A DNA stretch of 64,000 nucleotides from Rotaria sp. Silwood1 (taxonomy: Eukaryota > Rotifera > Eurotatoria > Philodinida > Philodinidae), in contig CAJNOP010000022.1 in NCBI GenBank assembly GCA_905250075.1, positions 1,076,093 to 1,140,092 on the forward strand, read 5' to 3'. The notes beneath the pieces are model-generated. The model searched no databases. It saw only the letters and a program-made list of their open reading frames with translations, and had not been told where the DNA came from. Shown here one piece after another: positions 51,501-61,822 of this stretch. Within the stretch, counting starts at the first letter, position 1. Every line of letters starts with the position of its first letter. The translations under genes were made by a program, and so were the position numbers.

Positions 51501-52251
51501 TGATGAATCATCAAGAAATGGTAGTAGAGGGTTTTCACGTAGTACCAATGGATCGACACGTGGTGGTAGTTATGCTGGTAATCGACATTCCGATCGATCA
51601 AGTAAAAATAATCTATAATCTTTCTTGATATATATTAAGTTTGATTTCTTTTTCTATTTTTCAGATGCTTGTTTTAAATGTAAGTATTTTCAAATAACTT
51701 TTTATAAATTAAAAAAAAACAATGAAGCAGATCATATTTGAAAATGAATAGTAGAAATGAAAATCCGGATAAATCATTTTAGGTCAAAAAGAAGGTCATA
51801 AATCTTGGGAATGTCCTGAAGCAAATGGTGAGCAATCTCAGCGAAAATCCGGTAAGTTATTTGAATTTCATTTGATTTGCGTAAACAAATTTTCTTTAAT
51901 AGGTGGTAATGGTTGTTTCAAATGTGGTCAAAATGGTCATAAATCATTCGAATGCACGGAAACGAAAAGATTCAGTGGTCGGGAACAATCCAGTAAGTTT
52001 CTAGTCAACAGAAGAAGTTCGAAAATAAAACGAAAACAAAAAATATGAATTTAGATGGTGGTTGTTTCAATTGTGGTAAAACTGGTCATAAATCATTTGA
52101 TTGTCCAGAACCGAAAAAAGGACGATCATCAATAAATGCAAATGGCCGCGGTGGTGGTGTCAAACGTAGCTTCACTGGCAATCGCGAAAACGGTCATAGT
52201 AATGGTGAAACAAGTAGAAAAAAAATAAAATTTAACGACGACGATGATTAG
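48501..52251 (+). CDS. DDX21/DDX50-like DEAD-box RNA helicase with GUCT domain and three CCHC zinc knuckles
   Basis: Nucleolar-type ATP-dependent RNA helicase. The N-terminus is charged. The core has [10 protein letters not shown] (Q-motif region), AYTGTGKT (motif I), [26 protein letters not shown] (DEVD box), [22 protein letters not shown] and [10 protein letters not shown], all closest to DDX21/50. A GUCT domain follows ([22 protein letters not shown] helix SALAALACIS as in [23 protein letters not shown]). The C-terminus has three CX2CX4HX4C knuckles, each in its own short exon: [28 protein letters not shown] and [14 protein letters not shown], then RG-rich and lysine-rich sequence. Vertebrate DDX21 lacks these knuckles and has FRGQR-type repeats instead. 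One intron (about 50471-50862) carries a MITE. Confidence 0.92.
50493..50814. mobile_element. 322-bp MITE in a helicase intron, same family as the 16-17.7 kb fold-back
   Basis: The left end is T-rich followed by TATAATGCCAAGACTCAAAT; the reverse complement of the right end is T-rich followed by CATAATACCAAGCATCCAAC. The subterminal ATGCATTCCATACTGAAATT at about 50562 matches ATACATTCTATACTGAAATT in the right arm of the 15953-17702 element. No ORF. Splicing out with the intron leaves the helicase frame intact (IEA to GIKFTR). Confidence 0.8.
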
Positions 52252-55200
52252 TGATTAAACAGATTGATATCCAATTTGTTTTTATTTTCGCTTTTCTTGT
52301 TTGTCTTTTCTTTAATAACGTTGTTGTTATTTTTTTTTGTTTTCTTTTGTTTTATGAACATCATATTTTTATTATGATGTTTATAATATTGTTGTTTCAT
52401 CTCAATAACATCAAATGAACACAAATGCATAGATAATTTTTTTGCTAGCTACTCAATGAAGAAAATAATTGGCGTCTTGAAATTAGTTTCCTTTTAATCG
52501 ATCCAACTTAGTCACTGATCGAAATAATCATAACAAGTGGCCTATAAAGAATATGAATCTCAGTATTTTCGAATAAAATGATTCAGGTCGAATAGAGTGG
52601 CTTCTAAAATGCCGTAAATGACCAGTTTCTCAAGTCGTTTTCATACGAAATCAAAAAAAGAAACTCATATACATCATAAGATATTTTCGAATGATGCTTA
52701 GTAACCATTTCTAGTTGAACTAATAATTTTCAATGTTTCACGGGAGCGATATCATAATATCCGTAACTCAGGTAGCGAGATTCACAACATAGCTATTAGG
52801 ACATTCCCTTAATGCATTCGTTGTATATATATGACGCTAAATTAACGATTTTTTACTGTATTAGGTGGATACATAAATATCAGTAGTTGAGGTCACAATA
52901 TCCATAATACGCCATTAATATTCTTTTCATCCTGCGAGACGTTTGTCCTGCTCTGAAACACGGACAGGATAGAGCAGGATGGAAAAACGTGCCCTGTGGA
53001 CATCTTTGCTCTGTAATAGTTCGCAAATAGCCGAAAATAAAACTGCTATGTTATGGATAGACTTTAAACACATAAGTTAAAGAATTATCATTAACCTAAT
53101 TAATAAGACTCAAAAAAAAAATCCGATGCAATAGACTTTGCATTGGTTACAAGAGTAATAAGCTGTATTCTTGATCATGAGTTGATTTATTAATTGAAAT
53201 TTTCGCTCAGTAAACTCTTTTGAATCAAAATATAGCATTTGTTCAAGTTCGAATTTAGGTAATAAAAAAAGGGAGCACTTGCTAGTTTTTGTTCATTTTA
53301 TAATAAATGAAACAATAATTAATTTTTGATATAATTCGTTTAAAAAAATTTCCAAAAGTCGGTGATTATATACTTCATTTTTAATATCTTCAAATTTATT
53401 ATATGACTGGAATCATGTCACATCACAATTAAAGTAATGAAAACATTTTTACATTCATTTTTGTATTTCATTAAAATGAAAATATACAAGCAGATGTTTC
53501 TTTGATACGCGATAGGGAACGCCTTCTTTCTTATTTTAGAGGCCATACATAATTGTTAATGCAGTAACGATTTTGTGTGTGATTCATCAAGATAGGGGAA
53601 CATACTAAAGAGGTGAAGGCTCACTCATAACATATTATCAAATGGACCAATTTCAAGTTCGTAGTTGATAGTACTTGATTGGTTCACGTACTCATCTTTT
53701 TTTTGAGCCTGACTGATGGATATTCATGTATTCGTTTCTGATCCATAAACCACTGTATTTATTGATTTTGCTCCATTTTTTGATTTTTTCATTCCAGCTT
53801 TGTATGAATAAAGATACACCAGAAGGTTTGTTGCTTTAAGTAAAAACTATCCGACCTTGATCGATACAGAATTTGACACATCCAAAGGTGTTTATATTTT
53901 CATTGAAAATGGAGGAGGTATGGGTCAAGACAATAGCAGTTTTAAATGGGCGTTTATGATTCCTCATGATAAACCAAATGTAACAGATGAATTTCAACTT
54001 GCAAATCTATTTTTAGTTCGGAATGATTGATATTTTTTTCAACACTCACATTGTATCGGCAACGACTATGCTTTGATGGCTTCTCAATTGAAAAGCACGT
54101 TTTGGAATCAAAACACCATCGAAAACCATGTTGATTGTCCATTTTAATAGACATAGGAGTGACAAATTCTTGTATACCAGCAGATATAGGTCTATTTTCT
54201 ATTTATGCAGTTCATATTGATATTGAAATAGGTGTTGATGTACAAAGATAAAAATTAACTAAAATTTAATTCGTTATTGATGAATACATTTACAATGTTA
54301 TAGAGTGTATTAACCAAGGAAAATTGTGCACACTTGGGATGGACATTTTAAAATATTATATACTTACTATTGATGGCGATAAAGCAGGCATATTGATCAA
54401 AAATAATCTTAAATCAAATTTTGAAGAAGACAAAGAGTGACAGAAAAATTTTTAAATAAAATGTATGCGCAGTTTTGATTCGCTACTCAGTGATTTGATG
54501 AATCAAAAAAATTCCACGACTTTCATGAATTTTATGTCAAAAACATGAAAAAAACTGGTATTTTGATAATGAAACGGACATATTCTTGGATGTTTTTTTT
54601 TTCAAATTAGTTGATTGAAAGTATCATTTGAATCAGGAGTAGCAGTGTGAGCGGATGTTCTGCCCAGCTACATTCACATCCACCCTCCGCATGGATCCCA
54701 CAATAACTATCGTGTTATAGGCAACACTTTTCGACTTGAAGAAGCTCTCAAAAATAATGTTTGCTTTACTGACTCTCGATTATCATGTTCCTTCAAAAAT
54801 ATACTTGACCTTAGTGTAAACACTCATTCAAACCGAGCAAAAGAAGATATTATTTATTTTCATTACAGCCTGGACAAGTTTGACGAATTCGTGATAATTG
54901 TAGAAAAAATGTCTGCATCTTTCCTCTTAGCAATATTACTGTGGTCATTTAGCAAGCATGTCAAGGAAAGAAATAGGAAAGATTTGTATTAATGAAATAA
55001 ATGCTAACAAACTGGAATAAGAACAATTTGATCATTGTGACAGAGAAAGTACAATTTTATAACCTTTTAGTCACGAAAAAAAAGGAAGATGAAAATAAAG
55101 ATAAATAAAAAGAAAGCTGTACTCCCTTCTTATCTACAGACAATTTTATATGATAATATATGAGTGTAATTTCACCGTACTAGACTGAAGTGATTGAATC

Positions 55201-57577
55201 TATTGTCTGTTCAGTGGTACTTTGATGCTGTTGTGGAAGCAGTTCAAGTTAACTTTTTTCCGATATTGTATACACTTATATTGCTCCTATGGAGGCTTAC
55301 ATGTCAGATTAGACAACAAGGTTATTTAGAGGTGTATAGTATATAAGTGAATAGCTTAAAGAAAAGAAAAGCATTAATTTTTTGTGATTTTCTGTGGGTG
55401 GATCCATCCGGACCTCACAACAGTCATGAAATTCTAAAATGAGAACAGTAACGAAGGGTTAAAAGGCAAACAGATGGTTTGTTTCGCTCATGAATTATGC
55501 TTTCTGATCCTTTATGATCACCTTATTGGATTAGATATGATATGGCTTTATCATCATCGTTGTATGTATTCTGCGAACTCACTCAGCAGCTGTTCTATTT
55601 TCCATTAATGGGTCGAAATAGACTGATCAATTTTTTTTCGAAGTAAACTGAGAAGGAGGTGGCATCATATCCATGTCGGTCTTTTTTTCTAGAACCTCAG
55701 TTCATCATTGGTGTCTGAGTTTCTCTGAAATTCATCTTTAAGAACGAATTCTTATACATAGGAACATATTCAATGACATCGTAGCTGTCTTATTATGAAT
55801 ACGTTAAAACGCATTTTTCCTTTTCTCAGAACGTGTTCTTAGCCATATTCTTTTTTTATTATCATTTTTCCTAATACCGTTGCTCTAACATGTGCATCTA
55901 GCTGATAAAAATACGATAACGGTGAATCAACAGAAAGAAACATACTTCAATTCACCTTTTGCTTTAAGAATATAATATACAAGTGAGGTGATGTTTGAAA
56001 AAAAACAAAAGCGTGTTTAGATTGCTCAGATTACTCTACAACATCCACATCAGAGTCCTAACCGTTTAATTTCAGTTCGAGTCACCAAAAACAGTGAAAT
56101 AAAGCTATACTTTAACTTTCTAGCAGTTCATATTCACTTCTTTTCACTTCTCTTCAACCAATGACTCATTTTGAAGAAACAAAAGTCATTTGAAGGGCGT
56201 ACGTGCGAGTTTAAGTTTTGCATGAGTATGTAGGTGTTTCCTTTTCCTCTCCCACACCCATCCTCTCGACCTTTGATCAATTGTAAAAAAAAAAGCTTAG
56301 GTAAGACGCGTATTTTATGAAGGAACACATCATTGATTTCAAGGTAATTGAAAGATTGAGCTACACCAAAGAATTGGATCTGTTGCGATTCAGATTCGAA
56401 GACGCATCTTAAGCATGCGGAGGAAACTTCGACAACAATAATAGAAGCGAGTGTTTATTAGTTGTGAAGCGATATTCATTGAAGCACTTAATAAAACACC
56501 GAATTCGAATAAAGGGAAAGCAAGGATCATCGATGGCGATCGAGAATAGGTATTTTAGGTGGTTGATTGATAGGGTTAGAGCTAGGGTATCGAGTCCATT
56601 CATGATGGGTATAAATTCAACTAAGATGACCATGTCGATAACGAATATACTGTTCATGTATTGTGAATTGGCCATTGGCATTGACATCTCTGCTCATACA
56701 AGCCAGAACCTTATCGCTAGTAGCGCTATCTGCAATAGTTCAAAAACTATCATTATTAATTACGACAACGATGAAAACCCAATCAATCAATAGCATCATT
56801 ATGTTCTGATAAGCCACATTTTAATTAAATATAGGTAGGTGTTCTTAGTGAATAATGGAAGAGGGAAGGAACATCTGCGTGAATCTCTCAAATATTAGTG
56901 TTAGTAAATAACAATTGACAAATAGTGATATTTTTATCATTTCTTTGGTTGTAGCAATGTGAAAATCTTATCAAAACACCACCTGTTTCATTCAAGTAGT
57001 GTGAAGGAAATGTTTCTTAAAACAGACCCTATCAAGAATTTTAACCACTGTCATCATCTGTGGGGATGTACGTTTTCTTTAGAGTTGTTTGACGGCAGCG
57101 TTTTCCCCTTACTATGAGATAGATAAATATAGTTATAGTCTTGAAAAACTTAGACAGAATTTTAGACCTCATTCAATTAGAATTCTTCTTTATCTCCACA
57201 CTAAGATTTCTGTAGAGAATAACGGTCGCTATTTTGTTTTATTCAAATATGACTGAGTTATCAAAGAGCAAAAGAAACAAGAAAGCACCAATAAGTATTA
57301 TGTTACTTTATATGCATACATTCGTTAACAATATTTTCCTTTTTCTTCCTATTTTATTTTTTATTTGATTCATTTTTTTTTAATATAATAAGGAATCCGT
57401 TCATTAAAGGAAGATAGCCAGGAATATTTTCATGGCATATAAAAACAAAAAAAATAAATTCTCTTTTTAATAAGTATTAACCTGTTTGTCTTATTAAGTT
57501 TAAAGGTTATATATGTATATGTTGGTGTTTTTTCAGCATATTTAGATAATCAAATTATTTAGGCAAGTAAAATTGTC
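52252..57577. other. 5.3-kb gap without an intact gene
   Basis: AT-rich. It contains an eroded gene at 53812-54992 (listed), a small hairpin at about 52929-52981 (CATCCTGC at one end, GCAGGATG at the other) and scattered short ORFs. The last 200 bp before 57578 are probably the upstream region of the VOC gene. Confidence 0.45.
53812..54992 (+). pseudogene. eroded multi-fragment gene of unknown family
   Basis: Several frames without start codons look coding and lie in order on the plus strand. 53812-54030 reads YPTLIDTEFDTSKGVYIFIE and NSSFKWAFMIPHDKPNVTDE. About 54141-54252 reads CIPADIGLFSIYAVHIDIEI. 54270-54440 reads YNVIECINQGKLCTLGMDIL. 54651-54992 reads YIHIHPPHGSHNNYRVIGNT and RLEEALKNNVCFTDSRLSCS. 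They are in different frames, with stops between and no convincing splice sites, so a decaying gene is more likely than a live one. I do not recognise the family. Confidence 0.4.
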
Positions 57578-58606
57578 TTGTTTAATACAAGTTTGAAAAT
57601 GTCAACATCTAAGCAGTCATCTATTTTTGCAACAGAAATGGGTTTGACATTAGCACATCATATTCTTCGTGTTAAAGATTCAAATGAACTGATTAAATTT
57701 TATGTGGATAATTTTGGCATGGAAAACCTTAAAATCTCTACACCATCTCTGCCATATAATGTTAATGTTTTGGGGTACAAAATAAATTATGATGAAAATT
57801 TTAACAAAGCTTCAAATACACTACCTTCGCCGACATTACTCGAATTTCATCACAATGATTCATCAGCAAATACTTCAACTCTTGTTAATAGTGGTGCGTC
57901 AAAAGTTTATTGGAAGATTGGTATAACATTGTATGATGTTGATTATGCACGACAAATTTTACAATCAAAACAAGTGAATACAACTGATGCATCACAGTTT
58001 GAAGATATCGGCTATCTATGCCACTTGAAAGATCCCAACGGTTTTTGTATTGAATTATTGCAGCATGATTTTGACACGACATTTAAAGCTAAGATCAGCA
58101 AAAGTGGTAAACAGCCACCATCAGATAACTTTCCATTGGGATATCCCAGCTGTATCGGTCAAATAACGTTAAATGCAAGTGATATGGATAAAACTCAGAG
58201 ATTCTATCAAGATCTATTGGGTATGAAATTACTATCGATACAAGAAGTGTCACGATTTGATTTTACATTATATTTTTTTGCCTGGACGAATGAAGATCCT
58301 CCAAAATCCGATATCAAAGATGCCATTGTTAATCGTGAATGGTTGTGGAAACGCCCGTATACAACTATTGAAATAAGACATTTTAATAGTTCAAGACAAA
58401 TACCACCATTTAGAGATTTACAACAAAATGAAATTGGTTTTGAAGGTATAAGAATTATGTGTAATGATCTGAACACATTCCTAGTCAAGATGAAAGCAGA
58501 AAATATAAGTTTTAAAGAATCCAACGGAATATATGGCAGAGAAATTGTGATTCGTGATCCAGACAACGTACCAATCTATGTTTCTCAGAACAAAAGCGAA
58601 GAATAG
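57578..58606 (+). CDS. two-domain VOC (glyoxalase I-fold) protein, intronless
   Basis: Single exon, 342 residues; a second Met at 57599 may be the real start. It has two vicinal-oxygen-chelate modules. The first, about residues 25-165, runs from LAHHILRVKDSNELIKFYVD to LKDPNGFCIELLQHD. The second, about 190-335, runs from IGQITLNASDMDKTQRFYQD to IVIRDPDNVPIYVSQ. The halves resemble those of the fused glyoxalase I of yeasts (lactoylglutathione lyase). Metal positions: first module His (HHILRV) and Glu (FCIEL); second module Gln (GQITL) and Glu (TIEIRHF), but the usual last Glu is replaced by Ile or Tyr (DNVPIYV), and the GHIG-type His is Lys (YWKIGI). Catalysis as glyoxalase I is therefore doubtful. 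Lack of introns among intron-rich neighbours could mean retroposition or transfer. Confidence 0.85.
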   Translation: MFNTSLKMSTSKQSSIFATEMGLTLAHHILRVKDSNELIKFYVDNFGMENLKISTPSLPYNVNVLGYKINYDENFNKASNTLPSPTLLEFHHNDSSANTSTLVNSGASKVYWKIGITLYDVDYARQILQSKQVNTTDASQFEDIGYLCHLKDPNGFCIELLQHDFDTTFKAKISKSGKQPPSDNFPLGYPSCIGQITLNASDMDKTQRFYQDLLGMKLLSIQEVSRFDFTLYFFAWTNEDPPKSDIKDAIVNREWLWKRPYTTIEIRHFNSSRQIPPFRDLQQNEIGFEGIRIMCNDLNTFLVKMKAENISFKESNGIYGREIVIRDPDNVPIYVSQNKSEE

Positions 58607-58713
58607 ATTCTGTTGTTTCTTCATACATTCAATAATTCTTTTTGATTGTACCTCATATGGTTTTTTTTTATTCGTAGAATGATCTAAACTAAATTGTTAG
58701 TTTTTTATACAGA
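58607..58713. other. 3' flank of the VOC gene before the hAT-type MITE
   Basis: Short AT-rich stretch, likely the 3' UTR and polyadenylation region of the VOC gene. The TSD of the next element starts at 58714. Confidence 0.4.
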
Positions 58714-59281
58714 GTACAGTGCAGAGATGTCCATCGCGGCTGAAAATCTGCCGCTGCCGCGCCGCGGCCTTAGAAAAAAAAAGCTGCCGCACCGCTGCCG
58801 CGCCGCGACGGTTTATAAAAAAATGTTGCCGCGACGCTGCCGCACCGCGATGACTTATAAAAGAAACGCTGCCGCGCCGCTGCCGCGATGAATTATAAAA
58901 TAAACGTGCCGCCACCGCGCCGCTGCCGCGACGATTTTCAAAAAAGTGTTTCTAATTTCACTGCTGTGACTATATTTGACCAGAGATATGGGTACTAGTC
59001 CATCAGATTTATTCAATATCAGGGCGTTTCATTTGTAAATCGTGAAATTCTATTAAATTCATACAGTTTTTCAATGTCCTCCAAAAAAATCCTGCCGCTG
59101 CCGCGCCGCTGCCGCGATGGTTTTTTAAAAAACCTGCCGCTACCGCGCCGCTGCCGCGATGACTTTTAAAAAAATCTGCCGCTACCGCGCCGCTGCCGCG
59201 GTGATTTTTTTTAAAAACCTGCCGCTGCCGCGCCGCCACCGCCACCGCGGCAGCGCCGCGATGGACATCTCTGGTACAGTG
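58714..59281. mobile_element. hAT-type MITE with GC-rich internal tandem repeats and 8-bp target duplication
   Basis: A perfect 19-bp terminal inverted repeat, CAGAGATGTCCATCGCGGC, occupies 58722-58740 and, inverted, 59255-59273. Identical 8-bp direct repeats GTACAGTG flank it at 58714-58721 and 59274-59281. An 8-bp duplication and a CAGxGATGTCC-type end are features of the hAT superfamily. The 552-bp body has about nine direct units of roughly 36-43 bp, each a GC-rich half built from GCCGCTGCCGCG and an A/T half such as ATGATTTTTAAAAA, five before and four after a unique 140-bp centre. No transposase. The long Ala/Gly/Arg-rich ORFs here are products of the repeat. Confidence 0.92.
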
Positions 59282-59292
59282 TGAGATCAAGT

Positions 59293-59390
59293 AAGGGCGT
59301 CAGAGTGTGGGTGGAGTGGGTGTATGGTGTCGGATTTGGAATGGGCATGAGTATATCTTCCGAGAGAAAATCGACACCCACCACACACTC
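59293..59390. repeat. telomere-like hairpin (AGGG…GTGTGGGTGG / CACCCACCACAC)
   Basis: A G-rich tract with GTGTGGGTGGAGTGGGTGT is followed about 50 bp later by the complementary C-rich TCGACACCCACCACACACTC. On the minus strand the flank is coding-like (YRDETNLMRVDLLSSDFKLK), so the hairpin seems inserted in a former gene. Confidence 0.6.
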
Positions 59391-59722
59391 TCTATCAATG
59401 CTCTCATTAAAGATTTCATTGTCATATTTAAGTTTAAAATCACTTGAAAGAAGATCGACTCTCATCAGATTCGTCTCATCACGGTATTCTTGCCCTAAGC
59501 GAAAGAGCCACAAATATAACAATACTCCCTATTAATTTTTACTAATGTAAAACACGCTTGAGCAATACATTGTAAACTCGGATCAACAACTATTTAAAGT
59601 AATTGCATCGAACCAGCAATTCATTCTGTATACAGATTGTTCTAGGTCTTTTATTAATTCAGTTTTGGATGAAGTACATGTTGATCGAGATGAAAGAATC
59701 AATGAAGTAAATGTTTTTTAGT
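59391..59722. pseudogene. coding-like fragments on both strands
   Basis: On the minus strand at about 59391-59522 the frame reads LGQEYRDETNLMRVDLLSSD and then KLKYDNEIFNESIDRE, ending at the telomere-like hairpin. On the plus strand at about 59548-59722 a frame without a start reads QYIVNSDQQLFKVIASNQQF and TDCSRSFINSVLDEVHVDRD. Neither has a start codon in a sensible place or a family I recognise. Remains of two genes, or of one rearranged gene, are likely. Confidence 0.35.
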
Positions 59723-59963
59723 ATGACATTCATTTCGGTAACAGCGATGAGCCTTTAGATTAGCTATTTTACAATCCATGCCGTTGGACAAGTTGAAGCA
59801 TCTTTTGTACAACACAGAGCTAGGTTAATTTCAGGTTTTTCACATCGTCACTGTCTGCGTCTGCAGAAGAGAAGAACATATTTTAATAAGAAGCTGTTCA
59901 CTTTCTGTTACTGTTCTGTAGTACTTTAACATCAATGTCATCTGCTGTTCATGAACGTCTAAA

Positions 59964-60110
59964 AGGGTGTGGGTGTGGGGTGTGGAATGTGGGGTGTGGG
60001 TCTGGGTCTCGATCTGGGTGAAAAGAATAGTCACACTATACTCACACCCACACTCACACCCACACTCACACCCACACCCACACCCACATCCACATCCACA
60101 CCCCACACCC
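59964..60110. repeat. interstitial telomere-like tracts in head-to-head orientation
   Basis: AGGGTGTGGGTGTGGGGTGT and related G-rich repeats up to about 60019 are followed, after a 22-bp spacer, by C-rich CACACCCACACTCACACCCA repeats up to 60110. The arms can fold on each other. TGTGGG-type repeats are what I recall for bdelloid telomeres. Confidence 0.75.
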
Positions 60111-60653
60111 ATTGGTCACAACCGTAATCTTTAGAGGGTATGGGGCATAGACTCTTTGTGGTCAGGAGCATTAAGGATTCATGAAGTGTATGGAATCTAT
60201 GTCGATGTGAGTGTGGCTAAGTGCGTATATGGCTGTAGATAAACGTGAAACACCATACACAGGCTCACTTTATACCTTCTAGTTCAAAAAAACTATGTGT
60301 TGTGATATTGTCTCATATCTTCTTCAATGACAATTTCATTTTAATTCAAATTTTAAATACTTGTCAAATAAATGTCGGAGATATTAGTTAAGATACTTCC
60401 AGTAACAAAAAAATGTTTTCTAAGAGCAACGATACGTCAGACGTACTTGAAGTCTTACTGAAATGAACTCGTTTTTCGCAATATCCATACGCTAATTAGT
60501 ATATTCATATTTACATATGCTTTATTTTGAGGAGTTTCAGTTGAAGAAAAAAGTTCAAATTCTAAGGTCGCCATCGTTTCTAGACTTTTCAAACTCTAAA
60601 AGTCTTCTTTCGCATTCTTGTCAAAAAAATAGGAAAATTGTTTCAATTACCAA
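60111..60653. other. no feature recognised between two telomere-like hairpins
   Basis: About 540 bp without conserved coding sequence. GTCGATGTGAGTGTGG at about 60200 is a further weak telomere-like tract. Confidence 0.35.
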
Positions 60654-60709
60654 AGGGTGTGGATGTGAGTGTTGGTTTTGTGTTGAACTAAATCCACATC
60701 CACACCCCT
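60654..60709. repeat. 56-bp telomere-like hairpin
   Basis: AGGGTGTGGATGTGAGTG at the left is mirrored by AATCCACATCCACACCCCTA at the right, with a loop of about 20 bp. It is the cleanest small copy of the family. Confidence 0.7.
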
Positions 60710-61242
60710 AAATTATCAATCATCAAAATAAGAAGTACTGAGTTACTAGAATTTTCTAATATAACATGAGCAGTTATATTACAAAATGCACACAAACAGC
60801 TTATTATCTAAGTCATATTTTATCCGAATAGCATTTTAGCCACAACAATTTATATATTTATACATTCGTTCAAAAATCTTTCCTTTGTTGTGAATCGCAT
60901 TGTTACATCATAAAGTCCATCATGCATTTAACCGAATAAATTATAATAACGATCATCAATATATTTCTTGTTGCAGGACAACATAATTATTTAATCGTTG
61001 AAAAGAGCACGAGTGACATTAAATAAAATAGTATCTTACAATTTTTATTCTCGCTCTTGAGCGGTGTTCAAAGATATTGAGAAACAAAAAAATGTGAAGA
61101 CACATTAAGAAGCGAAATAACCTGGTAATATCACTGACTATGAAAACACGATACTTGTATATGTTGCAATTCAATGGATCACCTTAATGAAATCAATGAT
61201 AGCTGTAATTTTACCTAATAAGTTAATCACTGGTAAAAAAAC

Positions 61243-61815
61243 TTATCTTTGAAGAAATTGATATTTATCATCATTATCTTTAATTCTACTACTATCTCTA
61301 AGGGTGTAGGTGGAAACGTAGAGCAGATTCATACGCACACGCACACCCACAATAAGAGATTCACGTTTATCATCAGATATGTTTTCTAATCCAATATTTG
61401 CTGTAACTGGTAATGAATCTTTCAATAATATTTGCATTGTTACTTATTTGAATTTTTGTTCAATCCTTGCATCTTCAACTGGCCGATATAAATATGGCAC
61501 AGCTATACAATCATAAATTACATATCTAATTAAATTTTGTAATGAAGATGAAAATAATGTTGAGTATAGCAAGTCTCACATAACACTCCATGAAGATTTT
61601 GTAAATGACTTGTCAAGAAATTGGTTACATGTGTATCTAATAGCATCTTGTAAAGACCGTGTTTCATTAGTTCTGACATGTAAGAAAGAATCATTGTCGC
61701 AACCACATGGAACAATAACAACATACTTGCCGACCACACATGGAGCTAGTGTCCTTTTAATCCAAAATTTGAATATATCTTGGAGATTAATAGATTCACA
61801 TGCTAGAGAAAAATA
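61243..61815 (-). pseudogene. broken gene of unknown family, interrupted by a telomere-like hairpin
   Basis: Read from 61815 leftward, a frame without a start gives ACESINLQDIFKFWIKRTLA, PCVVGKYVVIVPCGCDND and SLQDAIRYTCNQFLDKSFTK, then an in-frame TGA. It continues coding-like (LLYSTLFSSSLQNLIRYVIY, AVPYLYRPVEDARIEQKFK) to a TAA. Past that, a frame 61437-61243 reads LPVTANIGLENISDDKRESL and is split by the hairpin at 61301-61350. The protein is not recognised. Several disruptions argue for a pseudogene. Confidence 0.5.
61301..61350. repeat. 50-bp telomere-like hairpin inside the broken gene
   Basis: AGGGTGTAGGTGG at the left and CACACGCACACCCACAATAA at the right face each other. On the minus strand the segment begins GTGGGTG and ends CCCTTAG, so it has formal GT…AG ends, but removing it does not give a clean open frame. 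Confidence 0.5.
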
Positions 61816-61822
61816 AAAAGGG

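Noticed and set aside
58694..59290. Arg/Ala/Gly-rich ORFs on both strands
   Set aside because: They are read-through of the GCCGCT tandem repeats in the hAT-type MITE, not proteins.
59840..60112. Cys/Gly-rich ORF of about 90 codons
   Set aside because: It is the translation of the telomere-like GTGTGGG repeat.
61301..61350. Telomere-like hairpin as a 50-bp intron (introner)
   Set aside because: It has GT…AG ends on the minus strand, but excising it produces a stop at the junction.
61447..61815. In-frame TGA as a selenocysteine codon, since SEPSECS is in the window
   Set aside because: A TAA and the hairpin also break the frame, and no SECIS-like hairpin was recognised, so decay is simpler.
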